A DNA stretch of 57,060 nt, from contig NZ_JALKFX010000021.1 of assembly GCF_023243045.1 (NCBI RefSeq), positions 10,512-67,571 of the forward strand. Reading direction: 5' to 3'. The stretch comes from Frankia sp. AgB32. Its GTDB lineage: Bacteria > Actinomycetota > Actinomycetes > Frankiales > Frankiaceae. The notes under the pieces are model-generated. The model had not been told where the DNA came from and searched no databases. It was given only the letters and a program-made list of their open reading frames with translations. Position 1 is the first letter of the stretch, and every line of letters begins with the position of its first letter. A program made the translations under genes and the position numbers. This document shows positions 41,119-49,193 of the stretch, in pieces.

Positions 41119-41177
41119 GAGAACTGCCTGACGGGCCCAGAACTGCCTGACGGGCCCAGAACTGCCTGACGGCCCAG
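41119..41177. repeat. Tandem 19-20 bp repeat between peroxiredoxin and halogenase
   Basis: Three direct copies of AGAACTGCCTGACGGGCCC in the 189-bp gap downstream of the halogenase gene and upstream of the peroxiredoxin gene. No gene is present. Confidence 0.8.
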
Positions 41178-41217
41178 TATCGGTGCCCGAAATCGGCCGC
41201 TACGGGTTCCGAGCTGT

Positions 41218-42867
41218 TCAGAGGCTGACCGGCTCGGGTGCCCCTCCCGTGCGGGCCAGCAGGTTGTCGAGGTCGTAGGCGTACCAGCGCCGCATCGATG
41301 GCGGCGCGCTGGTGCGGCCCCACTCGTACATCCGGCGCTGCGCCTCGAAGGAACCGTCGTGCCAGCGCCGCAACACATCACCGAGCTGCAGTGGCGCCGG
41401 CAGGAACGGCGCGCCACCGAGGAGGTGGGCGAGTCGGTCGACGGCGGCGGCCGGGCTCAGCCGCCCCTCCTCGACGTCGACCATGACCGCGCTCAGCGAC
41501 TCGAACAGCGGCTGGAACTCGGGCAGATCCGGGCAGAAGGTGCCGGGGAAGGGCGAATCGAGGAGCTGGTCGAACAGCTTGTGATCGCCCGTTTCCAGAT
41601 AGCTGAAATGCGTGCCGACGATGCGGGCGATGCCGAGGTTCCAGCTCATGAACCACACCTTCGACCACGCCCGCCACAGGTCGAAGTCCCGGAACGAGAC
41701 GTACGAGCCGTGGACGAGCTTGTCGTTGACGGCCAGGACGGTCTGGTTGAGCGTGTCGATGTGGCGGAAGCGCTCCGCGGAGAAGTCGTCGTCGGCGAGC
41801 GCTGTCATCAGGGTCGGCACGAAGGCGTAGATCACCTGCATGGTGTTGGCCATGCCGCGGGAGAACAGGGCGTCGATCGCGCCGGCGGCGTGGCTCATCA
41901 TCGCCCAGCGATCACCCACGGTGTGGGTGCTGGAGTACTGGGTGCGCCCGGTCGCCACCCAGTCCCAGGCGGGGCGTGCCTCGGCGAACTGCCGGGCCAC
42001 GCTGGGGAACCGGTCCAGGAAATCGGCCCATTCCTGCTCGGCGGAGCGGCCCGGCTGGCGGGGAAAGCGCTTGGTGTCGAGGTTGAGACCGACGCTGCAC
42101 AGTGGGTTGGTGGCGTGCCGGTGGTTGTCGAAAGGGATCACCCAGAGCCAGCCGCCGTCGAAAATGTGGTGCAGGGTGCCCTGGTGCCAGCGGGTTGGCT
42201 GGCCGCTCGGGGTCGTGACGTCGTCGAACGGGAGGACGCCGACCATGTGGGTGAACAGGGTCCGCGAGCTCGTCCGGAACCGGCAGGGTTCCTCCCGCAG
42301 GCCGAAGGCGCTCGCGAGGACCGAATTGCGCCCGGACGCATCGACGACGTACCGCACCCGGATGGTCTCGCCGGTGCTGGTGGTCAGCGTCGCCGCGTCG
42401 GCGGTGAAGTCCACCCGTTCGACCTTCGTTCGCTGGCGTGGTTCCGCTCCGTAGCGGACCGCCGTGTAGAACAGGTAGGAGTCGATGTCCTGGCGGTGCA
42501 TGTGCATCTCAGGGCCGTTCGGAAACTCCGAGACGCTGCACTGGGTGACTTCTTCGGGGTCCTGGACCAGGCCGTCCCGCTGGTACACGAACCCGAAGTT
42601 TCGTTTGACGCCGCACGCGGACGTCACATGCGAGCGCACCCCCGCGAAGCTGCTGACGTGGCCGAGTTCAGGAACGTCGAAGCGCTCGGCCAGGAGCTTC
42701 AACAGGTAGGTTGTCTCGCCGATCGTCGATTCGCCGAGCGCGAACCGTGGATGAGTACCGCTGTCGACAAGTACCACGCTGTGGCCATGCCGGGCAAGGA
42801 TGTTGGCGAGTGTAGAACCGGCGATGCCACTGCCAAGGATGGCAACCGAATAGTCGTACCCACTCAT
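41218..42867 (-). CDS. Flavin-dependent halogenase
   Basis: A 549-residue protein of the tryptophan/phenol halogenase fold from ATG 42865-42867. FAD binding is in AILGSGIAGSTLANILARHG. The GEST motif is present in FALGESTIGETTYLL, and a Lys in GVKRNFGFVYQRDG is in the position of the catalytic lysine. The halogenase signature W-x-W-x-I-P appears as GWLWVIPF, and VVDASGR follows the usual fold. It needs a flavin reductase for FADH2. The substrate is unknown; phenolic or AHBA-type aromatics are plausible given the neighbours, as in ansamitocin biosynthesis. An N-terminal extension upstream is open but AT-rich and is not credited. Confidence 0.85.
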   Translation of the reverse strand: MSGYDYSVAILGSGIAGSTLANILARHGHSVVLVDSGTHPRFALGESTIGETTYLLKLLAERFDVPELGHVSSFAGVRSHVTSACGVKRNFGFVYQRDGLVQDPEEVTQCSVSEFPNGPEMHMHRQDIDSYLFYTAVRYGAEPRQRTKVERVDFTADAATLTTSTGETIRVRYVVDASGRNSVLASAFGLREEPCRFRTSSRTLFTHMVGVLPFDDVTTPSGQPTRWHQGTLHHIFDGGWLWVIPFDNHRHATNPLCSVGLNLDTKRFPRQPGRSAEQEWADFLDRFPSVARQFAEARPAWDWVATGRTQYSSTHTVGDRWAMMSHAAGAIDALFSRGMANTMQVIYAFVPTLMTALADDDFSAERFRHIDTLNQTVLAVNDKLVHGSYVSFRDFDLWRAWSKVWFMSWNLGIARIVGTHFSYLETGDHKLFDQLLDSPFPGTFCPDLPEFQPLFESLSAVMVDVEEGRLSPAAAVDRLAHLLGGAPFLPAPLQLGDVLRRWHDGSFEAQRRMYEWGRTSAPPSMRRWYAYDLDNLLARTGGAPEPVSL

Positions 42868-43166
42868 GAGAAGACCCCCAGACGCGTCCCGCGGAGAGGG
42901 CCGGCTGCATCCCCTCAAATCACAAAAGATCGTAATTATCGCAACCGGCGCACAATTCACACTTAAGCACCCTTGCGAGTGACAGGTGGCGATAAACGCG
43001 GCGACAACGACGGTGGGGTAAACAAGTGTCACAAATTGTCATGTTTGTAGGTAAATCAGAAGAATAGTCGGTTTGTTCTATTAGCTCATATTGTGCTGAT
43101 AATACTAATTAAACTAGTTTCTACCGACTTGGTCGGGCTGATCCGGATCTGCCGTGCGCCGTCGGT
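42868..43166. promoter_or_regulatory. AT-rich control region upstream of the halogenase
   Basis: No gene. The GC content falls strongly, especially 43010-43130. It contains a palindrome AAACTAGTTT (43111-43120), an inverted repeat around TGTCACAAATTGTCA (43027-43041) and several TAATA/TATTA boxes. It is by far the most AT-rich stretch of the window and reads like a strongly regulated, silencer-bound or laterally acquired promoter. Confidence 0.6.
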
Positions 43167-43382
43167 CTAGGTGTCGGCGGGGTGGTCCGCGTCGCCCTGT
43201 GTGCGGATCTCGACGGACCGGACCGACCGCCAGTTGATCAACATGGTCCGCCCGTCGGCCAGGTGGAGCTGCTCGACCTCGCAGCGGAAAACCGCCTGGC
43301 CGACCCGCCGCCGTAGCTCCGCCGGATCGGCGTCCGCCGGCAGTTCGTACGGCTGTCCATCGATCACCAGCTCAACTCTCAC
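43167..43382 (-). CDS. Small hypothetical beta-rich protein
   Basis: A 71-residue protein starting at GTG 43380-43382 (VRVELVIDGQPYELP). It has alternating strands (CEVEQLHLADGRTMLINWRSVRSVEIRT), suggesting a small beta-barrel or ubiquitin-like fold. A promoter (TTGCCA-n17-GAATCT) can be read upstream. The function is unknown, and it may be a conserved actinobacterial housekeeping protein. Confidence 0.55.
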   Translation of the reverse strand: MRVELVIDGQPYELPADADPAELRRRVGQAVFRCEVEQLHLADGRTMLINWRSVRSVEIRTQGDADHPADT

Positions 43383-43670
43383 GGCCCGAGATTCGCACAC
43401 GTGTTCGACAATGGCAAATGTCGGGGTGGACTGATCGGGTATGGCGTCCGCCGGCGGCCTCGCGCCGTCGGGCAACGCCGGTCCGCGGGCCAGGGGGGAC
43501 TGGTTGCCGGTGGCCAGACGCCGATCTGGTATCAGATGAAGCGTTCAGCCGGATTCTGGGTACCTGCGGACGCATGTCCCGGGCTCAGCGCCGGCCGCGA
43601 CCGGGTCCCGGGGCCAACCCCGGGCCAACCCCGGCGAGAGGGGGAAGAGCGTGCGGGTGGGAACGAGGAC

Positions 43671-44354
43671 GTGAGCGCCGATGCGGCCACGACGGGCGCG
43701 CCACGCTCGCCGTTCGCGCGGGTCTTCGACGACGCCCTGGTCACCGCGGGTGTCCGGGCCGACGCCGGCGAACGGGTTGCCGCCTTCGTCGATCTCGCTC
43801 GGCGCTACCAGGAGCCCGGCCGGCATTACCACACGCTGCGGCACATCGCCGAGACGACGGCTGCCCTGCGCGTGCTGATCGCCGCCGAACGTCGCTCGGT
43901 CGACGGCGACGAACAGGGGATCACCGCTGCCTGCGTGCTCGCCGTGTACTTCCACGACGCCGTCCTTGACCCGCGGATGGCCGACAACGAGCAGCGCTCG
44001 GCGGACCTGGCGGCCGCGGTCCTCGCTCGGTTGGGCTGCCCGGCGGCCGTTGGCGCGGCCGTCGCCCGGCTGGTCCTCGCCACCGCGACGCACCGGTCGG
44101 ACGAACGGGACGAGGCCCTGGTCAACGATGCGGACCTGCGGATTCTGGGCCGCCACCCGGCTGCCTACGACCGGTATGTCCGTCGGGTGCGCCGGGAGTA
44201 CGGCTGGCTGGACGACGAGCAGTGGCGCCGGGGGCGCACCCAGCTCCTGCGAGGGTTGCTCGACGGCCCCCTCTACGCCACCGTCCTGGCACGCCACGAC
44301 TGGGAGCGGCCGGCCCGCCTCAATCTCGCCCGCGAGCTGGCCGCACTGTCCTGA
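43671..44354 (+). CDS. HD-type metal-dependent phosphohydrolase
   Basis: A 227-residue predicted metal-dependent hydrolase from GTG 43671. Its family signature is YHTLRHIAETTAAL with a His-x-x-x-His, then AVYFHDAVLDPR (HD pair), then LATATHRSDERDEALVNDADLRILGR with the closing His and Asp. This is the YpgQ-like HD domain group with unknown physiological substrates, perhaps nucleotides. Residue length is typical. Its 3' end overlaps the convergent membrane-protein gene by about 35 bp. Confidence 0.85.
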   Translation: MSADAATTGAPRSPFARVFDDALVTAGVRADAGERVAAFVDLARRYQEPGRHYHTLRHIAETTAALRVLIAAERRSVDGDEQGITAACVLAVYFHDAVLDPRMADNEQRSADLAAAVLARLGCPAAVGAAVARLVLATATHRSDERDEALVNDADLRILGRHPAAYDRYVRRVRREYGWLDDEQWRRGRTQLLRGLLDGPLYATVLARHDWERPARLNLARELAALS

Positions 44355-44922
44355 CGGTGGCGACCGAGCGCCTGCCGGACCGGTCCTGGTCGGCGCGCTC
44401 CACCGCATCCCGGTCCTGACGGTCCCAGTCATGACCGTCCCGGCCGGGACGGCCCGTCGGCGGCGGATGCCGGCGGGCCCAGGCGGTCGCCAGCACGCTG
44501 GCGAGCAGCAGAGCACTGATCACCGGCCCGGTGCTGAAGTCGGTGGGCGTCGGTTGCAGCCCCGGCCAGGTCACCGCGTACAGGCACAGGGAGGCGCTGG
44601 AGCCGACGCCGATGGCCACGAGGCGCAACCGGCGCAGGATCGGCATTCCGATCACTCCGGCCGCACCGCAGGCATATCCGAACACCGAGGCGGCCAGCAG
44701 GATGCCGCCGACCGCCCACACCGCCGAGTCGGGCAGCCAACCGAGGACATCGGTCGAGCCGTTCCACCGGTAGCGCTCGCCTGGTGTTCCTGTTGGGGCA
44801 CCGGGCCAGACCAGCAGATGGACCAGCCCGTAGCAGAGCAGCACCGAACCTGCGGCGGCTGCCCCGAGCAGCCGTACGGCGTCGAGGATCGCGCGGTGCC
44901 GCCACAGCCTGGGCTGGTTCAC
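44320..44922 (-). CDS. Multi-pass membrane protein, hypothetical
   Basis: A 200-residue protein with four likely transmembrane helices (AVRLLGAAAAGSVLLCYGLVHLLVW, AVWAVGGILLAASVFGYACGAAG, LRLVAIGVGSSASLCLYAVTW, TGPVISALLLASVLATAWA) and a basic, charged C-terminal tail that overlaps the neighbouring HD gene. It begins at ATG 44920-44922, which overlaps the selA stop (TGA), so it is coupled to selA. Its function is unknown. Confidence 0.65.
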   Translation of the reverse strand: MNQPRLWRHRAILDAVRLLGAAAAGSVLLCYGLVHLLVWPGAPTGTPGERYRWNGSTDVLGWLPDSAVWAVGGILLAASVFGYACGAAGVIGMPILRRLRLVAIGVGSSASLCLYAVTWPGLQPTPTDFSTGPVISALLLASVLATAWARRHPPPTGRPGRDGHDWDRQDRDAVERADQDRSGRRSVATVRTVRPARGRD

Positions 44923-46754
44923 GATGCCCGCCCCGGAATCGAGCCACGCGGAATCGTCAACGATCGGATCGTCTCCAGAGCGCTGGTGTCTGCGGTGCTG
45001 GCGTCCCGCGCGGTGCCCGGGGGTCGGCCGTCGGCCGGATGCGGGTGGCCTGCCCCGGAACGTTCACTCCAGGGGATGTCCACCCTGGTGGTGGCGCATC
45101 CGGACTGCTCCGGCGCCAACCGGGGCGCTGCCGGCTCCATCGTCGCCTCGTCGTGGATCGACGTGCCGGGCCTGCCCGCCAGAGATGCACTGCCCGCCTG
45201 TGCGCCGTTCGCTGCCGGCGCGGCGGTGCTGGCCGGAAAGGCGGTGCTGGCCGGAAAGGCGGTGCTGGCCGGAAAGGCGGTGCTGGCCGGGACGGCAGTG
45301 CTGGCCGGGACGGCAGTGCTGGCCGGGACGGCGTCGCCAGCAGGGGAGACGGCGCCAGCAGGGGAGACGACGCCGGGGTTCGAAGGGGCGGTGCCGGCTC
45401 GGGTGGCCGGAGGAGACACAGCCGGCAACGACGGGTCCGGGGAGGGACCGGAACGGGGAACGACCGTGACGGCGGTGGGAGCGGTCGGGGGGTCGGCTGC
45501 GGCGGTGGCGCCGGCCGCGGTGGCGGCCGCGAGCACGGCGGCGGCCAGGACGGGATCGAGACCGGGCGGCACGGTTCGCAGGTCAAGCAGGCAGCAGCCC
45601 TGCTCCACGCGTCCGAGCACCGGAGGTTCGCCCCGGCGCAGCGCCACCGCGACCACCGCGTCGAGCGCGACGGCCGCGCTCGGTAGCTCGACCCCCACCG
45701 CCGGGTACCCGCACCGGCATCCACGCTCGCCGCGTACCGGCGGCGGGCCGGCGGCACCGTCGTCGACGACGGACCGGCTGGACACCGCGGACGCGGCGAT
45801 TCCGGCGCGACGCAACCAGGCCGCGAGGGTCTCGGCACGCGCGGTCAGCCTGTCCGGGTGAACGCGCAGTGCCTGCCGCACCGGCGAATCACCCTGCCGC
45901 AGGGTCGCCTCCAACGCGGCGAGGGTGAGCTTCCCGGCCTGCATCGCCCGGGACATCGGATGCCGGCGGATCCGTTCGATCAGGTCCGCGCGGCCGAGCA
46001 GGAGGCCGCATTCGGGACCACCGAGCAGCTTGTCGCCGCTTGCCAGCACCAGGCTCACGCCGCTATCCAGCCAGCTCGTGGCATCCGGCTCGCTGGCCAG
46101 CAGCGGTTCCGGCCAGAGCAGACCGGATCCGCAGTCCGCGACGAGGGGCACGGTGAAATCGGCGCAGAGTGCGGCGAGGCTGCCCACGGCGGGGCGGTCG
46201 GCGAACCCGACCACCCGGTAGCCCGTGGGGTGTACCCGCAGCACGAAACCGGTGCGCGGGCCGATCGCGTCCGCGTAGTCGCCGAGGGTGGTGCGGTTGG
46301 TGGTGCCCACCTCGCGCAGCCGGGCCCCCGCGGCGACGAGCAGGTCCGGCAGCCGGAGACCGTCCGAGGTCTCGGCCAGCTCACCTCGGCTGACGACGAT
46401 CTCGCGCCGTCCGGCCAGCGCGGCCACCGCCAGGGTGAGTCCGGCGGCGTTGGTGTTGACGACATGGACGTCGGCCGCCGCCGGCACCGCCGCGGCCAAC
46501 GCGGCGCGCGCGGTCCGGCCCCGCCGGTCCCGACGGCCGGTGTCGAGGTCGAGTTCCAGATCGGTGGTGCCGGCCGCCAGGTCCACCGCGGCGCGGGCGG
46601 CCGCTGACAGCTGCGCCCGACCAAGGGAGCCGGGCAGGAGGACTCCCGTGGCGTTGATCACCGGCCGTAGTCCGGTCGCGGTACGGGCGAGCGCCGACGG
46701 CGCCGGGACCGGGTCCGTGGCGGCGCCGAACTCGGGAGGTGCCTGGTCGACCAT
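44919..46754 (-). CDS. selA: L-seryl-tRNA(Sec) selenium transferase, with extended tail
   Basis: A 611-residue protein; SelA is normally about 430-470. The core shows VINATGVLLPGSLGRAQLSAAA, VNTNAAGLTLAVAALAGRREIVVSRGELAE, VGTTNRTTLGDYADAI, LRVHPTGYRVVGF and the PLP lysine in LASGDKLLGGPECGLLLG. It makes selenocysteinyl-tRNA from seryl-tRNA(Sec). The C-terminal 170 residues are low complexity, with six PAST units encoded by 18-bp repeats, so the tail has expanded by slippage. ATG 46752-46754 is chosen; longer upstream frames do not look coding. selB, selC and selD are not seen here. Confidence 0.88.
   Translation of the reverse strand: MVDQAPPEFGAATDPVPAPSALARTATGLRPVINATGVLLPGSLGRAQLSAAARAAVDLAAGTTDLELDLDTGRRDRRGRTARAALAAAVPAAADVHVVNTNAAGLTLAVAALAGRREIVVSRGELAETSDGLRLPDLLVAAGARLREVGTTNRTTLGDYADAIGPRTGFVLRVHPTGYRVVGFADRPAVGSLAALCADFTVPLVADCGSGLLWPEPLLASEPDATSWLDSGVSLVLASGDKLLGGPECGLLLGRADLIERIRRHPMSRAMQAGKLTLAALEATLRQGDSPVRQALRVHPDRLTARAETLAAWLRRAGIAASAVSSRSVVDDGAAGPPPVRGERGCRCGYPAVGVELPSAAVALDAVVAVALRRGEPPVLGRVEQGCCLLDLRTVPPGLDPVLAAAVLAAATAAGATAAADPPTAPTAVTVVPRSGPSPDPSLPAVSPPATRAGTAPSNPGVVSPAGAVSPAGDAVPASTAVPASTAVPASTAFPASTAFPASTAFPASTAAPAANGAQAGSASLAGRPGTSIHDEATMEPAAPRLAPEQSGCATTRVDIPWSERSGAGHPHPADGRPPGTARDASTADTSALETIRSLTIPRGSIPGRAS
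45223..45330. repeat. 18-bp coding tandem repeat in selA
   Basis: Six 18-bp units: three copies of GCGGTGCTGGCCGGAAAG, one ending in GGGACG, then two GCAGTGCTGGCCGGGACG. A diverged unit with GCCAGCAGGGGAGAC continues to about 45370. All are multiples of three, so the frame is kept (PAST repeats). Confidence 0.85.
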
Positions 46755-46892
46755 CACTTCACGTAAATTTAGTGACGCGATCCGTGAAGTCCAGGCGGGT
46801 GGCCCCCGCAACGATGTGTCTCCTCGTGTGCTTTCCAAATGCCCAGGTGACGGTGGTGGTGGGTGATGCGCGTCATCCGCCGGCCGGGTAGT

Positions 46893-47026
46893 GTCCACGC
46901 CTGAAGGGGAGTAGCCCCGCCGAGCGACCGGATCCGCGGCGCACGGCCGCTGTCACCGACTGTGTCGGTGGAGCGGTCGGCCACGGACTGCGCGCGGCCC
47001 GGATCGTCGACATACTGGCGCCCGCC
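46893..47026 (+). promoter_or_regulatory. yybP-ykoY manganese riboswitch
   Basis: The sequence carries the two hallmark loops: GAAGGGGAGTAGCC (L1, near 46905-46918) and TCGTCGACATACTGG (L3, near 47008-47022), with GCC/GGC closing stem pairs and GC-rich stems between. It lies 147 bp upstream of a TMEM165/GDT1-type exporter gene, a classic partner of this riboswitch. The Mn2+-bound form would switch the exporter on. Boundaries are approximate. Confidence 0.8.
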
Positions 47027-47172
47027 GTCCGACCAGCAGATGGTCGCCGACGCGGGTTCCCGGCGGCCGGGCCCGGCCCTCGTGGCCGGGTGGGCGAGAC
47101 CTTCGACACGGCAGGCAGCCGGGTCGAAGGCGGACTCCCGCTCACGGCCCGGCCCTACGGAGAGGTCCCGGC

Positions 47173-48011
47173 GTGAGTATCACTGCGGCACTGGTCACCT
47201 TTGGCGTGATCTTCCTGGCTGAGCTGCCCGACAAGACGATGGTCGCGAGCCTCGTGCTCGGCAGTCGGTTCCGCCCGCTGTATGTCTGGGTGGGCGTGGC
47301 CGCCGCGTTCGCCGTGCACGTCACCCTGGCGGTGGCGGCGGGCAGCGTGTTCTCCCTCCTCCCGAGCCGGATCGTGGACTCGATCACCGCGCTGCTGTTC
47401 GTCATCGGCGCCGTCCTCGTACTGCGGGAGGGCCGGGAGAGCGAGCCGGACGGCGACGGGCAGGACGAGGCCGCCGCTGCGGTCAGCGCTGCGGCGGGCG
47501 ACGGCGGGGGGCCGGGGGGGGGGCGGGGGGCGCCCCCCCCCCCGGGGGGGGGCGGGGGGGGCCCCCCCGCCGGGGGGGCGGCGGGGCGGCGCGGCGCGGG
47601 GGGGGGGGGGCGGGGCCCGCGGGGGGGGGCCGGGGGGGGGGGGGCGACGGCGGGGGGCCGGCGTCGCCCGCCCCCCGGGAGGCAGGCGACGCGAACCATC
47701 TTGGCGCATCGGGAGGTGCCGCAGCGCCAGTGGCGTTCTGGCGAGTGGCGACAACCTCCTTCGGTGTGGTGTTCCTCGCCGAGCTCGGGGACCTCACGCA
47801 GATCTCGACGGCGAACCTCGCCGCCCGCTACGACTCCCCGGTCATGGTGTGGCTCGGCGCGGTGCTGGCACTGTGGACGGTGGCCGCGCTCGCCATCGCC
47901 GGCGGGCGTGGCCTGCTCAGGGTGCTGCCGATCTCCGTGATCACCCGCGTTGCCGCCGCGGCGTTCGCGGTGCTCGCGGTGCTGTCGGTGATCGAGGCGG
48001 TGCGCGGATAG
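47173..48011 (+). CDS. TMEM165/GDT1 (UPF0016) manganese exporter, frame broken by artefact
   Basis: Two UPF0016 repeat halves. The first, from GTG 47173 (SITAALVTFGVIFLAELPDKTMVASLVLGSRF), has the Glu-Leu-Pro-Asp-Lys-Thr variant of the E-x-G-D motif and three membrane helices. The second, from about 47680 (FWRVATTSFGVVFLAELGDLTQISTANLAARY), has ELGD and three more helices. The halves are in different frames, and a G/C homopolymer block lies where the cytoplasmic linker should be, so the frameshift is almost surely an assembly error. It exports Mn2+ and is controlled by the upstream riboswitch. Confidence 0.82.
47504..47690. other. G/C homopolymer assembly artefact inside the exporter gene
   Basis: Long G runs with isolated C blocks, with no repeat unit and no coding bias. 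It separates two halves of one membrane protein and changes the reading frame. The true linker is probably shorter and acidic or Gly-rich. Confidence 0.85.
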
Positions 48012-48031
48012 GCGCCATCGGAACGCCTCGT

Positions 48032-48529
48032 TCAGCCGGCCGGGTCCGGCCTGGCGGGCCAGCGCGGATCAGCCGTGGCGAACACGAGCACGACGTCGGT
48101 GTCCGAGGAGAAGTCGACGAGTCGGGCCTCCTGGGGCAGCAGGGTCAGCGCGCGGCCCAGCTCGGCCGGCGCCGCGCCCTCGGGCACGGCCACGACCCAC
48201 CGGCGGTGTGCCAGGGCGGATCCGTCGAGGCCGGCGCCGGAGATCCGCCGCCCACCCGGCGAAACCGCCAGGTCGGGAGCCTGGGCCGGTGCGCCGGACT
48301 CGGCCGCCTCGACCAGCAGCTCCGCCAGGCGCAGTGCCTCCTGGGGCACCAACCGCAGGGCGGCTGGCGGCGCGCCGGGCATCCGGGCGTCCAGCAGCAC
48401 CAGCGGGGTGCCGGGTTCGGCGCCCGGGTGCGGCGCGATCGAGACGGCCGCGCCGTCCGTGCGGCTGAGGAAGGTGACCACCTCCGGGGGAGTGCTGCCT
48501 CCGCGGGGCCAGGGCGGGTTGATGTCCAT
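48032..48529 (-). CDS. Hypothetical protein, SseB-like
   Basis: A 165-residue protein starting at ATG 48527-48529. It has alternating strands and helices with acidic and Pro-rich loops (VTFLSRTDGAAVSIAP, LVLLDARMPGAPPAALRLV, DVVLVFATADPRWPARP). The pattern is reminiscent of SseB-type domains, but I cannot confirm it. It converges with the exporter gene (about 20 bp). It may be an ordinary actinobacterial housekeeping protein. Confidence 0.5.
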   Translation of the reverse strand: MDINPPWPRGGSTPPEVVTFLSRTDGAAVSIAPHPGAEPGTPLVLLDARMPGAPPAALRLVPQEALRLAELLVEAAESGAPAQAPDLAVSPGGRRISGAGLDGSALAHRRWVVAVPEGAAPAELGRALTLLPQEARLVDFSSDTDVVLVFATADPRWPARPDPAG

Positions 48530-48824
48530 GGTTCGACGCTCTCACCCGAGGACGTGTCATCCCATCCCGTCCGGCGGGGAGAAGACGGGAGGGACCTGTC
48601 GGGGCGGCGCCGGGTGGCGACGGTGCGTCGCCCGGACCACCGCGAGCGGGGCGACGTCGACCTGATGTGAGGAGAACCGCCTTCGGCGGGGCGGCCGGCG
48701 GGTGTGGAAGTCAGGTGGCCGGGGTACGTCCGCATCGTCGTGCTTGCCAGGGGTGCGACGCGTGGTGGGAGGCAGCCCGGCCGGCCCCCTGCGGCGCCCA
48801 GGCCGTCCGGTCGTCAACGGAGCC

Positions 48825-49181
48825 ATGGAGCCAAGTGTTCGGGTTGAGGTGACCGGCCGCGACGCCATCATCGTTCACCCAGTCGGAGAGATCGACTACT
48901 CGTCCCTGGACCCCTTGCGGGAGGCGCTGCTCGACGCCCGTATCGCCGGGGTACGGGACATCATCGTCGACCTGACGGAAGTGAGCTTCCTCGATTCACA
49001 GGGGCTCGCGGTCATTCTTTTCGCCCATCAGCGACAGCGTTCCGCGGGCGGCCGGCTGGCACTGCGCAATCCCAACGAGGACGCGCGGCGGCTGCTGACC
49101 GTCACCAATCTCAGCACCGTCATCCACGTGGATCACACCGAGACGGCGGCATCCAGCCTGGCGAGTCGCCGCGGCAGCTGA
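48825..49181 (+). CDS. Anti-sigma factor antagonist (STAS domain)
   Basis: A 118-residue STAS protein. The conserved phospho-acceptor serine is in VSFLDSQGLAVILFAH, and IVHPVGEIDYSSLDPLREALLDA, IIVDLTEVSF and LALRNPNEDARRLLTVTNL are typical. It is expected to release a sigma factor by binding its anti-sigma kinase, with phosphorylation of the Ser switching it off. ATG 48825. It stands alone, with its kinase partner elsewhere. It converges with mshD. Confidence 0.9.
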   Translation: MEPSVRVEVTGRDAIIVHPVGEIDYSSLDPLREALLDARIAGVRDIIVDLTEVSFLDSQGLAVILFAHQRQRSAGGRLALRNPNEDARRLLTVTNLSTVIHVDHTETAASSLASRRGS

Positions 49182-49193
49182 CCGCGGCCGCGT

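Noticed and set aside
42868-43032. 55-residue N-terminal extension of the halogenase
   Set aside because: The open frame upstream of ATG 42865 lies in AT-rich sequence without coding bias, and the FAD motif starts right after ATG 42865 as expected.
44919-47172. selC (tRNA-Sec) or a selB gene near selA
   Set aside because: No cloverleaf with a long acceptor or variable arm and no elongation-factor gene could be found here. The strong structure upstream of 47173 is the manganese riboswitch.
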